Of a stretch of DNA of 64,000 bases, positions 44,082 through 55,137 are shown piece by piece. The DNA comes from Phialocephala subalpina. Taxonomy: Eukaryota; Ascomycota; Leotiomycetes; Helotiales; Mollisiaceae. The stretch spans positions 413,790 to 477,789 of the forward strand of contig FJOG01000003.1 of assembly GCA_900073065.1 (NCBI GenBank), in the 5' to 3' direction. The notes under the pieces are model-generated. The model searched no databases, was not told the origin of the DNA, and was given only the letters and a program-made list of their open reading frames with translations. Within the stretch, counting starts at the first letter, position 1, and every line of letters begins with the position of its first letter. The position numbers and the translations under genes were made by a program.

Positions 44082-44595
44082 CTAGGGAGTCCAGAAAGCC
44101 GCGACGAACTCCTGCGAGTCAAATTCTCGACGAATATCATTCTCCTTCTCTTCCAGCCCAAAGATGAAGCCGCCACTCGTACAGAGATAGCCGATAGTCT
44201 TTTGAATCTCGGGGCGACGCCAAAATTGAGCCCACATCGCCACACATTTCAGAGACTTCTGGTGGCTGGCATTGATGTGTTGTATCCAATCGTAAACCCA
44301 AGTATGGGCACCGATGGCCTCCACCGCATCATCTGCGCGGCACTTCCTTTCAAGCAAGTATAGATATTCTAGCTTCTTGAAGGCATCAAAGGCTCTCCAG
44401 AAAAATACATCGCCATTCTGATGAAGTCAGTGCACGCGTTCAAGGCTTGCACGACAGTGGAGAGGTACCTGGACGTCGAAATCAACATGGCCAACTCTCA
44501 ACACAGAGATGTTAGGACAGCCAATTTCTAACTGCAGTAACTCGTCGATACTTATTCGTTTCACTTTCAAGATCCGTAAAGTGATACTTGGCATT
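44082..44595 (-). pseudogene. C-terminal fragment of an F-box/leucine-rich protein
   Basis: Two exons (44470-44595, 44082-44417) encode about 153 residues: LRILKVKRISIDELLQLEIG then, after an intron, NGDVFFWRAFDAFKKLEYLYLLE and a tail ending in FWTP. The same order (LK.N..L, then an intron after a DF.NE/DFDVQ block, then G/DxxxFF....SFK.L..LYL) is found at the C-terminus of the F-box genes at 47092-48966 and 51042-52679. There is no F-box upstream. The matching N-terminal half is 1.4 kb away at 46005-46693 on the same strand, with an APH kinase gene between, so this is probably half of a broken gene. Confidence 0.72.
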
Positions 44596-44786
44596 ATGGT
44601 TGGAGAATACTTAGGTACTAGCTTAGAAGGTAATTTGACTACAATGTAGGGAAGTTTTGCTACTATAATCTCAGACGAAAAATGACCTCACCAAAGTCCA
44701 CCTCCGTCTTTGGAGCTGAGCAGTCGCTGCTCTAACTTAAGCCAAGGGTAAGCTTTCCTAAGCAATGGCCTGAGCGCCCTTGAGTA

Positions 44787-45695
44787 CTATTGTATTGCTA
44801 TAGGCCCAACAATACCCTTAACTGGCCTCGCCCGCGGTTGAGCGTAACCCCCGGTTGTCAACGCGAACCCAATAGCCAAGAGCTGGTCAACCTCATCTTG
44901 GTATGCTTCCTTCCCAATTAACCCCAACAATCCCATTCTCCAACCCCCACTTGCACCCCATGCAAGTTGTGCTTTCTCAAACCATGGCGGATAAGCTCCG
45001 GCCAAGCCCCAATCGATAAGCCATATTTTCCCCTCATCGTCAAGAAGTATATTGCGCTCGTTAAAGTCCAAATGACACATCACTAGCTTATTAAACTTCC
45101 CGGAAAACGCCCCAGGTAATAAATGCGTAGCATGGCCATAGTCGTGGCATACAAGAAGGCGGTCGTTATACCACTCTTCCAAGCCGTTGGGCGATTCAAA
45201 TGGGCCTGCTCCATACCCAGTGAAAAGAGCACCTTCAGAGATACCTCCACCAATTGGGCCTGGAGTTTCGAGATTAAGGTTTTGGAGTTGACGTATATAT
45301 TTGTAAATTTGAGATTGAATACCACGCCGAGCTATCTCGTCAAGTTCGTCCCAAATATCAATCAGCACTTTCCCGTTGATATACTCCATCAAAATATAGC
45401 ACGTGTTGGATTCATCATCTTTCGTGGCGTCCTCGGCCTCCCATGCGTCAATAACGGTTGGTAAGCGGATTTTGGTATGCTCTGCAATATATTGCATATT
45501 TCGTGCCTCTGAAAGATGGATATGTCGGCCCCATTTTACTATCGCGGAGCTTGTCACTCGAGCCAGTGAAGTAGCGCCTTCACACCAACGAATTTCTGGG
45601 GCAATAGAGATGCTTCCAATGATCTCGTCACGAGTGACCAATGCTAGATCCCTGCCCTCAAGGGGATATATGTCCGTCGCGATTCTTGAAGGCAT
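44787..45695 (-). CDS. APH-type phosphotransferase (choline/aminoglycoside kinase fold)
   Basis: Single-exon frame of 302 residues. The N-lobe has VTSSAIVKWG with a candidate Lys, then TCYILMEYINGKVLIDIWDEL at the hinge. The catalytic loop is VMCHLDFNERNILLDDEGK (HxDxxxxN), followed by IWLIDWGLAGAYPPWFE, the DxG/DW metal-binding region. This is the APH family that is strongly expanded in filamentous fungi; substrates are mostly unknown, and antibiotic resistance should not be assumed. The gene lies between the two halves of a broken F-box gene, so it, or the rearrangement that brought it, split that locus. Frame and motifs are intact. Confidence 0.9.
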   Translation of the reverse strand: MPSRIATDIYPLEGRDLALVTRDEIIGSISIAPEIRWCEGATSLARVTSSAIVKWGRHIHLSEARNMQYIAEHTKIRLPTVIDAWEAEDATKDDESNTCYILMEYINGKVLIDIWDELDEIARRGIQSQIYKYIRQLQNLNLETPGPIGGGISEGALFTGYGAGPFESPNGLEEWYNDRLLVCHDYGHATHLLPGAFSGKFNKLVMCHLDFNERNILLDDEGKIWLIDWGLAGAYPPWFEKAQLAWGASGGWRMGLLGLIGKEAYQDEVDQLLAIGFALTTGGYAQPRARPVKGIVGPIAIQ

Positions 45696-46004
45696 GATAG
45701 TCTATGAACTTGAGTCGTGCGTGATCGGGTCTGGTGTTTGTTGGTGATGAACGAGACTTGAAGTGCATCTACAATATCCTTATTAGCGCAATCGTGGCCG
45801 GCGCTTCACGGGCCGTACTTTTTCTGCCACCAATCAAACTTTCGGTTCGCTTAGCCAGGCAATTAGAAGCGCGCGGCTAGGACCAATTAACGCACGAAAG
45901 GGGGACCCAGAGTCATACTCGGCTCTCGCCCGCCTTCCAGAGCTCTTCCATTTTTCACTAATGCGAATTAGTAAAGACCGCAAGCTATAGAACTCGACCA
46001 CATA
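45696..46004. other. Intergenic region
   Basis: Short spacer upstream of the APH gene. No gene. Confidence 0.4.
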
Positions 46005-46693
46005 CTAGTTAAATTCGAATGAGCACCTGCATTCGGTTAGAGGTACGCAGAACCCAAGGTTTAGGCAGGAGACGTACCGGATAGACTGAAGGTTTCGGCA
46101 ACCCCGCAGTATCAAGGCGACTACATTCCAATAAAATGGCATCATATCGCTGACATTGATGTCAAAATCCCTCGCAAAGGAGAATACGTGATGAAGAATA
46201 CCGTGACCGGGATATTCCAAGAGCTTTTCTCCAGGGCGTTGGCTTTCCGACATCTAAACGGCTCGATTGACAGCGGTGAGAAGAGCTTCCGATGTCCTGA
46301 TGTTGCGGTAAAGGACAGGGGTTACTATGGCATCCCATCTAGAGGATACTAGGCGTGTCCTCCAGAGACTAAGGGCCAGAGAATATCCACTAGGAACCCT
46401 CGACCAAGAACCTTTTCGGTGTCTATCGTGTAAGCGGCGTAACATAACAAGTTGTAAAGCCTTACCTGGTCAAATGTCATCCGCACAGTTTCGTCTGATA
46501 GCAGATTCAACATATTCCTAGGCGCACTCCGCTCAATCATCGATGGAATCACGTCTTGCGACTTCATGTGGTTCTTGAACTCGTGCGCGACGGCCTCGTC
46601 GATGGTCAGCTCGGCACTGTTAATTTTCCTCGTCGTGCTGTTACCAAGGTTCGCATGAGCACTCGACGCGTCCAAAGATGTTGAGGCTTCCAT
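46005..46693 (-). pseudogene. N-terminal fragment of an F-box/leucine-rich protein
   Basis: From ATG 46693 the frame encodes a Ser/Glu-rich start, then APRNMLNLLSDETVRMTFDQ, the first F-box helix block in the same position as in the gene at 47092-48966. After an intron-like break, LALSLWRTRLVSSRWDAIVTPVLYRNI matches its second block, but the frame between the two blocks cannot be joined cleanly. A TAG at 46254-46256 then interrupts the frame, which continues open to WNVVALILRGCRNLQSIR. After this the coding match stops. The C-terminal half is probably the fragment at 44082-44595. Confidence 0.75.
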
Positions 46694-47091
46694 GGTGATG
46701 GATGTTAATAGAGTTGTATAAGGAGGAATGATTGTTTGCTTCAAGTTTCGAAGTGGTGAAATTGTTTCGGCTTCAAGACGGCCCGGGCGACAAGGGGCTT
46801 GCTCTTGCTTTCTATGAAGCCTCTCACAATAATTAGCACCCTCGTGAAGAAGCTTGATATACTGAAGGTATAATGAGTTGGATAGCAGTCGCTCAGACTA
46901 CACATTCAACTTAGACTGCAAAGTAGCAGGAGCGAAAGCTGAAGACCGTCACGTGAAGCTTGACTTTCCATGTAGGTATTCCAAAGTTCTTGATGATCCT
47001 GCCAATGCCATTGTTTGGCAGATCAAAAAGAATCGCAGTATGGAAGCATCAAAATATCCCCAAAGTGCCTCAACACCTCGCTCCTTCCTAA
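46694..47091. other. Intergenic region
   Basis: No gene. A plus-strand open frame here is antisense to the end of the next F-box gene and was rejected. Confidence 0.45.
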
Positions 47092-48966
47092 CTACTCTGG
47101 CCTCGTGTACCCACGTAGGACGCTGTCAGCAAAGATACCTTGCTTCACAAATTCTCGTTGCCATTCGTCAAACTTCGTTCCATCTCTTGTCACCTCTTTT
47201 CCGATTGCGATCTCTCCCACTAGGCCTCCCAAATCAACATCTGCAAAGTAGCGAGATATCCGCAACTTGTGGTATCGCCTAGACATGCGCTTCGAAATCC
47301 CTTCCATCCATCTACCGAGCTGCATAGAGACGTAATCCTTTGTCACGCTTTCTACATGTTTCTTGCTCCCGCGCAAGTAAAGCTCGTCAAGGCGTTTAAA
47401 GGAACCATATGACTCGAAGAACTCGAACTCGTCACCCTTGAAAGGTTAGTTATAGAGATGTTGCTATGCAGGAAGAAGAGGAAACAACCTCGTTGGGAAA
47501 ATCGACTTTAAAAAGTTGTAGATATTTGAGTTTTGGACAGGCATCAGCAACTATGCGGAGATCTGGTGCCAAAAGGTGATTCAGTTTCAAATGTCTTATT
47601 TTAGGCCCCATTTTAGCAATCTCGAAAGCAAGATCGTTAGATTGATCTCCGATGATGATCTCCATGCTTCGAATCTTGGTGTCCTTGATGATTGATCTCA
47701 GTAATGAAGTATGATCAACAAGTTGTCCTGCTGTTGTTAAGTCCCAATATGAGAGTCTTCCGAGGGTGGTGAAGTGGGTTTGTTGTAACTTTAGCAGAAG
47801 TGCGTCGTCCTTATCAAAATTGTTCATGATTTCAAGCTTCAGCAAACGCAACTGAGACCAATTCCAAAGCTGTAAGCAATCAGCGATGGAATAGATGAAA
47901 TTAACGGAATGGGGCCTTACTCTACCTCCTTTAGGCATTCGGGCCTCAAGACAGTAGCTCGGACTCCATAGCTTCAGGGTACCAATTCTGGTAAGTGGAA
48001 GTTGTGAGATGAACAGGTTACCTCTCGACTTATCGGTGATGTACCCATGAAAATAGGTCAGGTTGGAGGTTGGAAGAACGTTAGAGATCCCGATAGAGAA
48101 GGAACGGATTGATATATCGATGCTGGGGTGGCCTTTGATAGCTTCGAGAAGTGGGACTGGAAATATCGACTCAGGTGCGCTGGCCCGGGTGAACATGCTT
48201 GGTTGGCCACCAACGCTACCACTGTAACTGCGAAACCTTTACAATCTCTTAATACAAATAGCGGACTACAACCGCGAGAACGTACAGTGATTGCCAGAAG
48301 TTGTATCTAATCTTTCATCAGTATGCGCCGAGCGGCTAGGATCAAGGAGGGCGCTGGCCTACCTGACTTTTCGAATGTTTTTGCAACCAGTGATAATCTC
48401 GGCCACAAATGTCCAGTCTAACGGGTAAAAGGGATATTTCGTGTATACAACCATGTATAGCTCGTGTGAATGAGTTTGGATGAGACGCAGAATAGAGGCA
48501 CCGATCGATTCTTTACCAATGATGTCAAGAAGAGGCTGGTCAACTTTCATCGAGCGATAGAGTACCGGTGTCACGACTCGGTTCCATCTTCGGCATATGA
48601 AACTTATGCGGCGTAAGTCGGCAGGTACCTTCAATATAATATCCACGAGGAACTGCACAGAGCGTTAGCCAATTGATTATTCGACAGCATTGCCCCCACC
48701 ATTGTCAAATCGCGTACCTGTTCAAAGACTAGTAACAGGACCTCATCTGGCAACCTATCGGTCAGACATGAAAGAGAGTCCACAAAAATATCGCGTTCCT
48801 TCTCCACATTATGAGCGAACCGTTCTGGACTAGACGTTGCCTGCATATCGAGAGTCTCGAGCCTGGTGCAGGTGTCTTTGAAAGCGTTCGCGTAGTCAGT
48901 TCGCTGAGAAGAATAACCCCTCATGGCTGTTACATCGGGTCTGGACGATGAAATGTGCGACTCCAT
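47092..48966 (-). CDS. F-box/leucine-rich protein, family member 1
   Basis: Five exons (48718-48966, 48363-48652, 47921-48227, 47489-47869, 47092-47436) join in frame to 523 residues. A Thr/Ser-rich start precedes the F-box (CLTDRLPDEVLLLVFEQ, then after an intron FLVDIILKVPADLRRISFIC), followed by RRWNRVVTPVLYRSM. The body contains repeated leucine-rich strands (TRIGTLKLWSPS, SQLRLLKLEIM, TTLGRLSYWDL, IRHLKLNHLLAPDLR, PKLKYLQLFKVDF), and the C-terminus GDEFEFFESYGSFKRLDELYL defines the family block seen in three neighbouring loci. F-box proteins usually connect a target to the SCF ubiquitin ligase; targets are unknown. Splice pairs all keep frame, so the gene appears intact. The start at 48966 is preferred over an upstream in-frame ATG because it aligns with the family. 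Confidence 0.82.
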
Positions 48967-49263
48967 TGTTGCAATTGTTGTGTTGGAGCAACCTTGTTGT
49001 GCTGTTGGAAGTTGGGGTCGAGCTCGGCTGTGGCAGGCAACCACAGCAGGGGTAGTACTACTCACGTGACAAGGCACAATACTTTCGCCGGCCGTGAGAG
49101 GAAGCTTTCCTTGTATGCGAACAAAGTGTGTATTTAAGTAGGTAGGTAAATGCGTCTATATAGGTAAGAAGGAAAGCAAGAAAGGAAAAATAGATAACTG
49201 AAAGTAAAAAATAAAAAAAACAAGTATCACACCAACAGCTAACATCTTCCTACAAACTTCACT

Positions 49264-50480
49264 TCAATCCACCCTCTTCACCATTTCCCCTCTCACTTCC
49301 TCGACCTCCATTTTCTCCTTCTCAACCCTAATATCCCACCACCCCAATCCCCGCGCAAATACAAAATTCGCAACCCCAATCCCAACCCCAAGATACATCA
49401 CACTATCAACACTCTGACTATATGCCTTCAACACGCCCGAAAGGTCCTTAGCACTCAATCCCAAGTTTCGAATAGACCTAGCTCCCGCAGCAATGATGAG
49501 ATCAGTATTCGCACCCACGCCATTCGCTTGGAGCTGTTTGCGGAGAGAACTGCTGAAGATCGTTTGAGCAGCCATGAGGAAGACGGCACCGCCGAGATGT
49601 TGGCAGGTGATCATTATTTCCATGGCAATGGGGATTTGGGGAGCTGGGATGAGGGTTTGGATTGCGATGTAAGACTGTGGAGACGCTATTGTTAATTGTT
49701 GTGCTAGATGCAAGCATGTTCAGGAGGGTTGCGGGGTAAAAAGGAGGAGAGGATTCACTTACACCTGTGGCTGCTGCCCCGCATCCAATACCAAACAGGA
49801 TTTGATATCCAATCCATTGATGGACCGAAGTCGAGGGTGTCAATAGTGAAAGCAGGCCATAGCCAATGGTAGAAACAACTGTGCCACCCAACACCCAAAG
49901 GTAGGTAGAACCCAAGTGTTTGGAATGCGATGGAACCAGTCGAAGCAATACTACGAGGTGGCGGGTGCGAGCACGACGTGGCCTTGGAATTTGGCGTGTT
50001 TTCTGCGAGGTATTCATGTGGGGTACTATCCGAGGAGGACGTCGGCGTCAAGAGCTCTGCAGCCATACCCTGTTGTTGCGGTTGTCCATGGCCAGCGACG
50101 CCCTCCTCGTCGAGTACTTTACTCAAAGCTGCAGATGGATCTGAAGACTTGGCGACAGATTGTAAGAGCGTGGCGAGACCATCGAGCTTGCCCTCAAGCT
50201 CCGCGATCCTCGGATTCGAGTTCGAAGGCTTTGGGTGTCATATCTTCGGGGTGAGTTTGGTGGACGGCATTACATCTTAAGGGGATGGCATCTAAGAAGC
50301 GATAAGCTCTCTGCCTGGAACTAAGCTGGCGCAGTCAAGGGTTAATTCGAAGACACGGACCTTTCGCAATAAGGTCCGTCGAGACGGGCGACACACCTGT
50401 ATTTGAACTTAGTGCAAGGCATACAAGCCTGCCCATACGGTACAGAGTGACGCAGGCTCCTGTCCACATTGAGATTCGTA
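49264..50480 (-). pseudogene. Fused relic: Zn2Cys6 regulator N-part and MFS transporter C-part
   Basis: Read on the minus strand. At 50350-50440 there is a zinc-cluster start (YGQACMPCTKFKYRCVARLDG then CERS, where the expected fifth cysteine is Ser), followed by stops. Around 49990-50230 comes a regulator-type coiled linker (RIAELEGKLDGLATLLQSVA, DEEGVAGHGQPQQQ, NTPNSK). Near 49930-49985 the sequence changes to MFS transporter: LGSTYLWVLGGTVVSTIGY, HQWIGYQILFGIGCGAA, an intron, then SYIAIQTLIPAPQIPIAMEI, ITCQHLGGAVFLMAAQTIFS and the end of a DHA2-type pump (SVDSVMYLGVGIGVANFVF, stop 49264). The first 10 or more helices of the transporter and the regulatory domain of the TF are absent. Two neighbouring genes were probably joined by a deletion. 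Confidence 0.78.
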
Positions 50481-51041
50481 GTTGGTCCGTCACAAGTGGT
50501 ACACTTTGGCTGTGGCAGTGGTTAGCAGGAAAGGGATTGACAGACTCCGTTGATCGAGAAATCAAGAGTGCGATAGAATGAATGAGAAGGAGTGGTGCTG
50601 TTCTACGGAGAGGAGGGTTATACCAGTCAGTCCGACATGCCCCTGCACGACCGGAATCTGAAATCCGAAACCCGGTCTCCTGGTTGGGGAGCTCTATAGC
50701 ACAACGCTTGCAGCGACTTTATTTTACCCCTAGAAAAGAAAGTAATATGTACGTCCTCGCGAAGAGTTCATTGATGCATCGAAAACATGGCTGGAAATCG
50801 GGGATGAGAATTTCAGATGAAAAGTGCCTTGGGTCTCTGTGTGGTCAATGGCTGGATTTCCACGAGAAGTGGAACTGTGTAGACCTAAGAATAACATTTT
50901 CTCCCTCTATGAAGAAGTGTTTTGAGTTGCCAAGACTGTATCACCATCTCAAATGATTGTAGGCGGTATAGTGGGTTGCTCGGATTTCAGTCTGGAAGTA
51001 CAAATTAGATAAAGTGTTCTGCTGTCCTGAGGAAAGGATGA
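50481..51041. other. Intergenic region
   Basis: No gene recognised. Confidence 0.45.
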
Positions 51042-52679
51042 TTACTCTATGGTTACAATTTCGTGTCGAGGAAGAAAACGATGTGGCCGGTATTGCCGTC
51101 CTATGACTTTATCGCAATCCTTCAACTTTCCAGAATGCCCAATGACAAGAATATCGTTCAGGCGATTATTCTGTGCGGAAATTCTTCGTAGCAGGTCAGT
51201 GACATGTTGTTTGACTTTATCAAGAGATTTCGCGTCTCCATTCTCGTCTCCCGGGAACAGCGACATCCGCAAGTATTTCAAATATGGAAAGGAATCGAGA
51301 GCTTCGCCGAAAGAATTCTCACTATCCTGAAAATAAAATCAATGAATCAGTCCATAGTATGCAGGATCAATTAGACTAACCTCGTTATCATAACATGCGT
51401 CACTAATCGTAAAGGTAACCAATTGTGTACAAGAAGGTCCAAGTCGAAGTAAATCCCGGGCGAGGATACGATTCAACCTGAGATACCGGAGACAGCTTGC
51501 TGATTTTGAAATCTCTGGTGTGAGAAGTCCAAGCGGATACTGCAGGTTGAGGGACAAGCTTTCGATTTTGGTGTTCATGAACATTGGCTGTAGTCTTTTG
51601 AGATCCTGCTCTATATTTCCCTCTCGTTTTTCAAGCCTTAGGTACGTCAATGTCCTCAGGCTAGTGAACCGAGCTGTCTTCAAATTCATGATAAGATCGT
51701 CCTTACTAGAGAGATCGTACGGACATAAGCTCAATGTCTCTACTTCAGACCAATCCCAGGACTTCTGTGCCTCATTAGTCATCGCATCGATTAAAGGTGC
51801 CAACATCGCCCTTACCGCCGTCGGTCTGTCTCTTTTGAGCCGTGCTTCGAGACTGCAAGTAGGAATCAGGACCTTCATTCTCTCAAGTTGAGAAGACGCC
51901 AACAAGGAGGTCAACGAGCGTCCGGGTAATCTGTTCAAGGCATCCCCTTCGAAGCTGGCCAAGTTCGCTCTCGGAAACTCAAAGCCTTTTTGACTTCGGG
52001 TTCGATAATTCGCCATGTGCAGACGAACATGAGGCAAGCTTTGAATAGCATTGTGGAGGAGACTGGGAAACACTGAGCCTTTCAAGGGGTTCGAGCTTTC
52101 TCTGTGAGATTTCATAAGCGATGGTCATTCGATACGGGTTGTTGTGGGTTGGTAACCTACGCCTTCGATCCAAATATGCACCTAGCTCGAGTCAGAGTCG
52201 TCCGTTTCAGGGAACAGGATTAGCACCTACTTTATATCTTCCACGCGTGAACATGACGAAAGCAGTTAGGTAACCTTTGTCCAATTCAAGGGCTCTTTCT
52301 CGCTGATCGTGATGATGAAGCATCGGGAATGAGCTCGGACATATTGCAAGATTGTAGTCCCGATAACGGACTTTGAAGTACTTCTGCCGACTGCTTCGAG
52401 CAAGTGCCCTGAGATTTTGATGGAGCGATAAAGGAGGGGTGTGGCGACGCTGTTCGATCGCTGAGATACTGATCGCAAGCTGCACAAACTTTCGAGCCAT
52501 TGATGAGCTAGGAGCCGATGTTGCCGTCAGCGAAGACCAGAAGCTCGTTGCGCAGGGACGCATGGCCCACAGGTCGGGCATACCAAATCGAAGATCATGA
52601 ACAAGATCTCGTTAGACAAGAGGTCGAACATATTGCTCAAGTGATCAACTCCGCCAGCACGAGCCTGATCGAGAGACAT
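51042..52679 (-). CDS. F-box/leucine-rich protein, family member 2
   Basis: The start (ATG 52679) gives MFDLLSNEILFMIFDL, the first F-box helix block at the same place as in family member 1. Then follow LCSLRSVSQRSNSVATPLLYRSI (around 52450), a region with LLHNAIQSLPHVRLHM, leucine-rich strands (LTSLLASSQLERMKVLI, SLRTLTYLRLEK, KIESLSLNLQYPLGLL, CLRYLRLNRILARDLL), and after an intron the family end block DSENSFGEALDSFPYLKYLRM. The final stop is at 51042. Exon limits in the first 600 bases are not certain, because the frame changes several times between blocks and some donors are weak; a pseudogene cannot be excluded. Paralogous to 47092-48966 with the same block order. Confidence 0.68.
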
Positions 52680-53213
52680 GTTCGCTGTTTCCGTTGATGA
52701 TGGTCGAAATGCAGTTGAGGCTGGAGATGTGAGAAAGGCCGAGGTCGTGGTCGCAAGACGTGAGCGCGGGCCGCAAGACACACGTGACCACAAGAAGTCC
52801 ATGAAAAAGAGCGTCGTACAATTCTGGACCCAATCAGGGATACAACAGAGGATTACAATTGATATCGCTGGGCATTTGTTAAGGCAACTTTCTCTTGCTG
52901 TCTTGTACAGCATCTAAGTAAGAATGACAGGTCACGTGACAATAAGGGGAGACTTCATCCATGAACCGCCAAGATGGCGATGACGGATCGCCTCATCTTT
53001 GCAAGTCATCGGAGATGATGAATTAAGCTTTGGGGGAACAGGGATTTCTTCATTGAGAAAACGCCCTGCTGATAATCTGGACGCGTTCCAAGACGCCGCC
53101 ACGACTTGGCAAGACAATCTGATAATGAATCGAGCAATGTCTCAAAATCCACCTTCCAGCTTTAAGCTTAAATTGCCTCGCAAAAGCCATTTGTGAGTGC
53201 TGTGAGTTCTTGA
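52680..53213. other. Intergenic region
   Basis: No gene recognised. Confidence 0.45.
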
Positions 53214-54327
53214 TTGATCCTCCTGCCACCTCTTCTCCAAAACTTTCGCAACATGAGGTGTCTCCGGATATTCATGAATGCCTTTGCTTATGTCGGAATC
53301 TCGAGTGCGTCTGCAAATTCCAGAAATGACATGACTTTTGGTCGGCGAAGCAATGACTGCGACGTTCGTCATCAACTTCAGAGCTTGTCGAATACTGGAA
53401 TCTCGTTCTGTACATCCTTGCTTCACAAAAGCCAGGGCCCAACAGCCGTTTTGTCTAGCGTTGTGACGGTAACAGAGACGTGCTCTGCAAGAACTGTGAC
53501 GACGATTGAACATGGAACGTCGACAACCTAGTATATTGAAACTCGGACGTGCTTGCGCATTGCGAGCGAGAACTGAATCTAGATTAGCACTTACTTTACC
53601 ACCGCAACGTTACCGCAGCTTACAGAACTGAATACTCATTTTCCGCTCTGACACCAAGGTCGGTATCTCACCTCCATCCGAAACAATCACTTGGCTTAAT
53701 CCCACAGCGGCGCTCCACGTCCCATAAACAAACGAGCTGCTGTAGTCGCCGCTCTCTCAATTCCATCACCCCTATCAACTGCCTACCAGCAAGTCTCACA
53801 ACTGCGTGCTCTTCCGTCCTCGCACTAACAACAACCACCGCCCTCTCAACGACTACACGCTCAAAGCACAGCCGCTTGTCAACCACAACAGTGACGTTCA
53901 CCACCACCCGTCACACAATAACTCTCAGCTTCTTGTTCATCGTCACACCACCACCAGACATTATCGCCGCTCCATCCACAGCCATCCTCACTACCACGGT
54001 CCCGTTCAAAACCGCCCTCACCCCTTATTACCCACCAGGTGGCGTGCCGGACGGGGATCTCATCACTTTCGGAGAGTATCCGTACCAACCTCAGACGATG
54101 GTAAAATGCTGTGTTGCGTGCCATCATACCAGAATTGTATCGCTGCTGCTTTTGATGCCGATTATTACGAATGCCAACTGTTGGTGAGGACAGGGAGTAG
54201 TTCCGGAGTTGGGATTAGTGATATTTGTCCGCTGGGGATTCAGGACTTTCCGTTCGTTAACCCTGGTGATGGTCCAGGGGATGTCCTGCCAGGACCGTGT
54301 GTGGGATGTGAGATTGGTTTGAACTAA
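53214..54327 (+). pseudogene. Ser/Thr-rich surface protein with cysteine motif, broken
   Basis: The first block (53214-53531) encodes a hydrophobic start followed by NDCDVRHQLQSLSNTGISFC and a Thr/Val-rich stretch (VVTVTETC...), a common pattern of fungal secreted or wall proteins, and ends in TAG. A second block (about 53800-54327) has Thr-rich TVTFTTTRHTITL, then PYYPPGGVPDGDLITFGEYPY and a PAN/Apple-like cysteine motif (VKCCVACH), a frame change at about 54125, and then NCIAAAFDADYYECQLLV and a conserved cysteine end (LPGPCVGCEIGLN). The frame is lost between and within the blocks, so the gene is most likely inactive. A correct splice joining is not apparent. Confidence 0.6.
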
Positions 54328-55137
54328 TTATTCGAGATAGCAGCAAATAGATACATAGGAACAAGCTTCAAGTCCACGAGTGAAATGAATGAAAAAGATT
54401 GCTGCTGCAAAACAGGCTCGGTAGAAGACATCTCCTCGAAGTCAACATCACATGATACTCAATTCACGAGAAATGTTTTTGTGAAACCAGAGAACCAGAA
54501 AGGATATTTGCAAAGAGGTGAATTTGTAGATGAGCAACAAAACTTTGCGAAAGTAGTGGAAAAGGAAGGGTTCCCGCCATTAAATGGTATAGTTGGGTCG
54601 TTTCTTGGGACCGAGTGAAGTTTTGGCTTGGATTCCTTAGCTAGAAGGCCTGTAATACCTCCAATTCAGGTACAAGGAAATTATCAGAAGGAAGAGCAGG
54701 ATATTGAATTGCGCTTCAGAGGAAAGGTCAAACCAGAACGAGACAGAAGGGCTCATAGGTAGTGATTGCCTTCGGAGCAACAGGAAATCGCTAAGTATGA
54801 CGGAGTTAGCTCAGGCTGAAAGATACATGAGAGCATTTGAAAGCATGATGGAAAGACTGAATCTACGAGTATTTCTGTGGAACTCCTGTTGAGGCAATGG
54901 AAATGGATTGATTCTTATAAGTGAAAAGTTGAATACCGTAATTGAAAAAGATGTGAGATGATGTCCGTTGGGACATGAGTTTCCACTAAAGCTAATTTGG
55001 CCTAGTGCCAAAGCGCGTCCCCTTTCAATCCATCGCGACAACACCGACATTGAAGCAGCCGAATCAACAGAACGTCCGAACTATCTCCAAGACAATTACC
55101 GACTCCCATGGAATCTCCTCATCGATGATCGCGCACC
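54328..55137. other. Intergenic region
   Basis: About 800 bp upstream of the dynactin gene; short open frames on both strands without recognised domains. Confidence 0.45.

Noticed and set aside
46878..47282. Plus-strand frame of 134 codons
   Set aside because: Overlaps the 3' exon of the F-box gene on the other strand; composition is that of an antisense frame.
50391..50440. Stretch that at first looked like a tRNA-like B box
   Set aside because: No matching A box or cloverleaf; it is the zinc-cluster relic on the minus strand.
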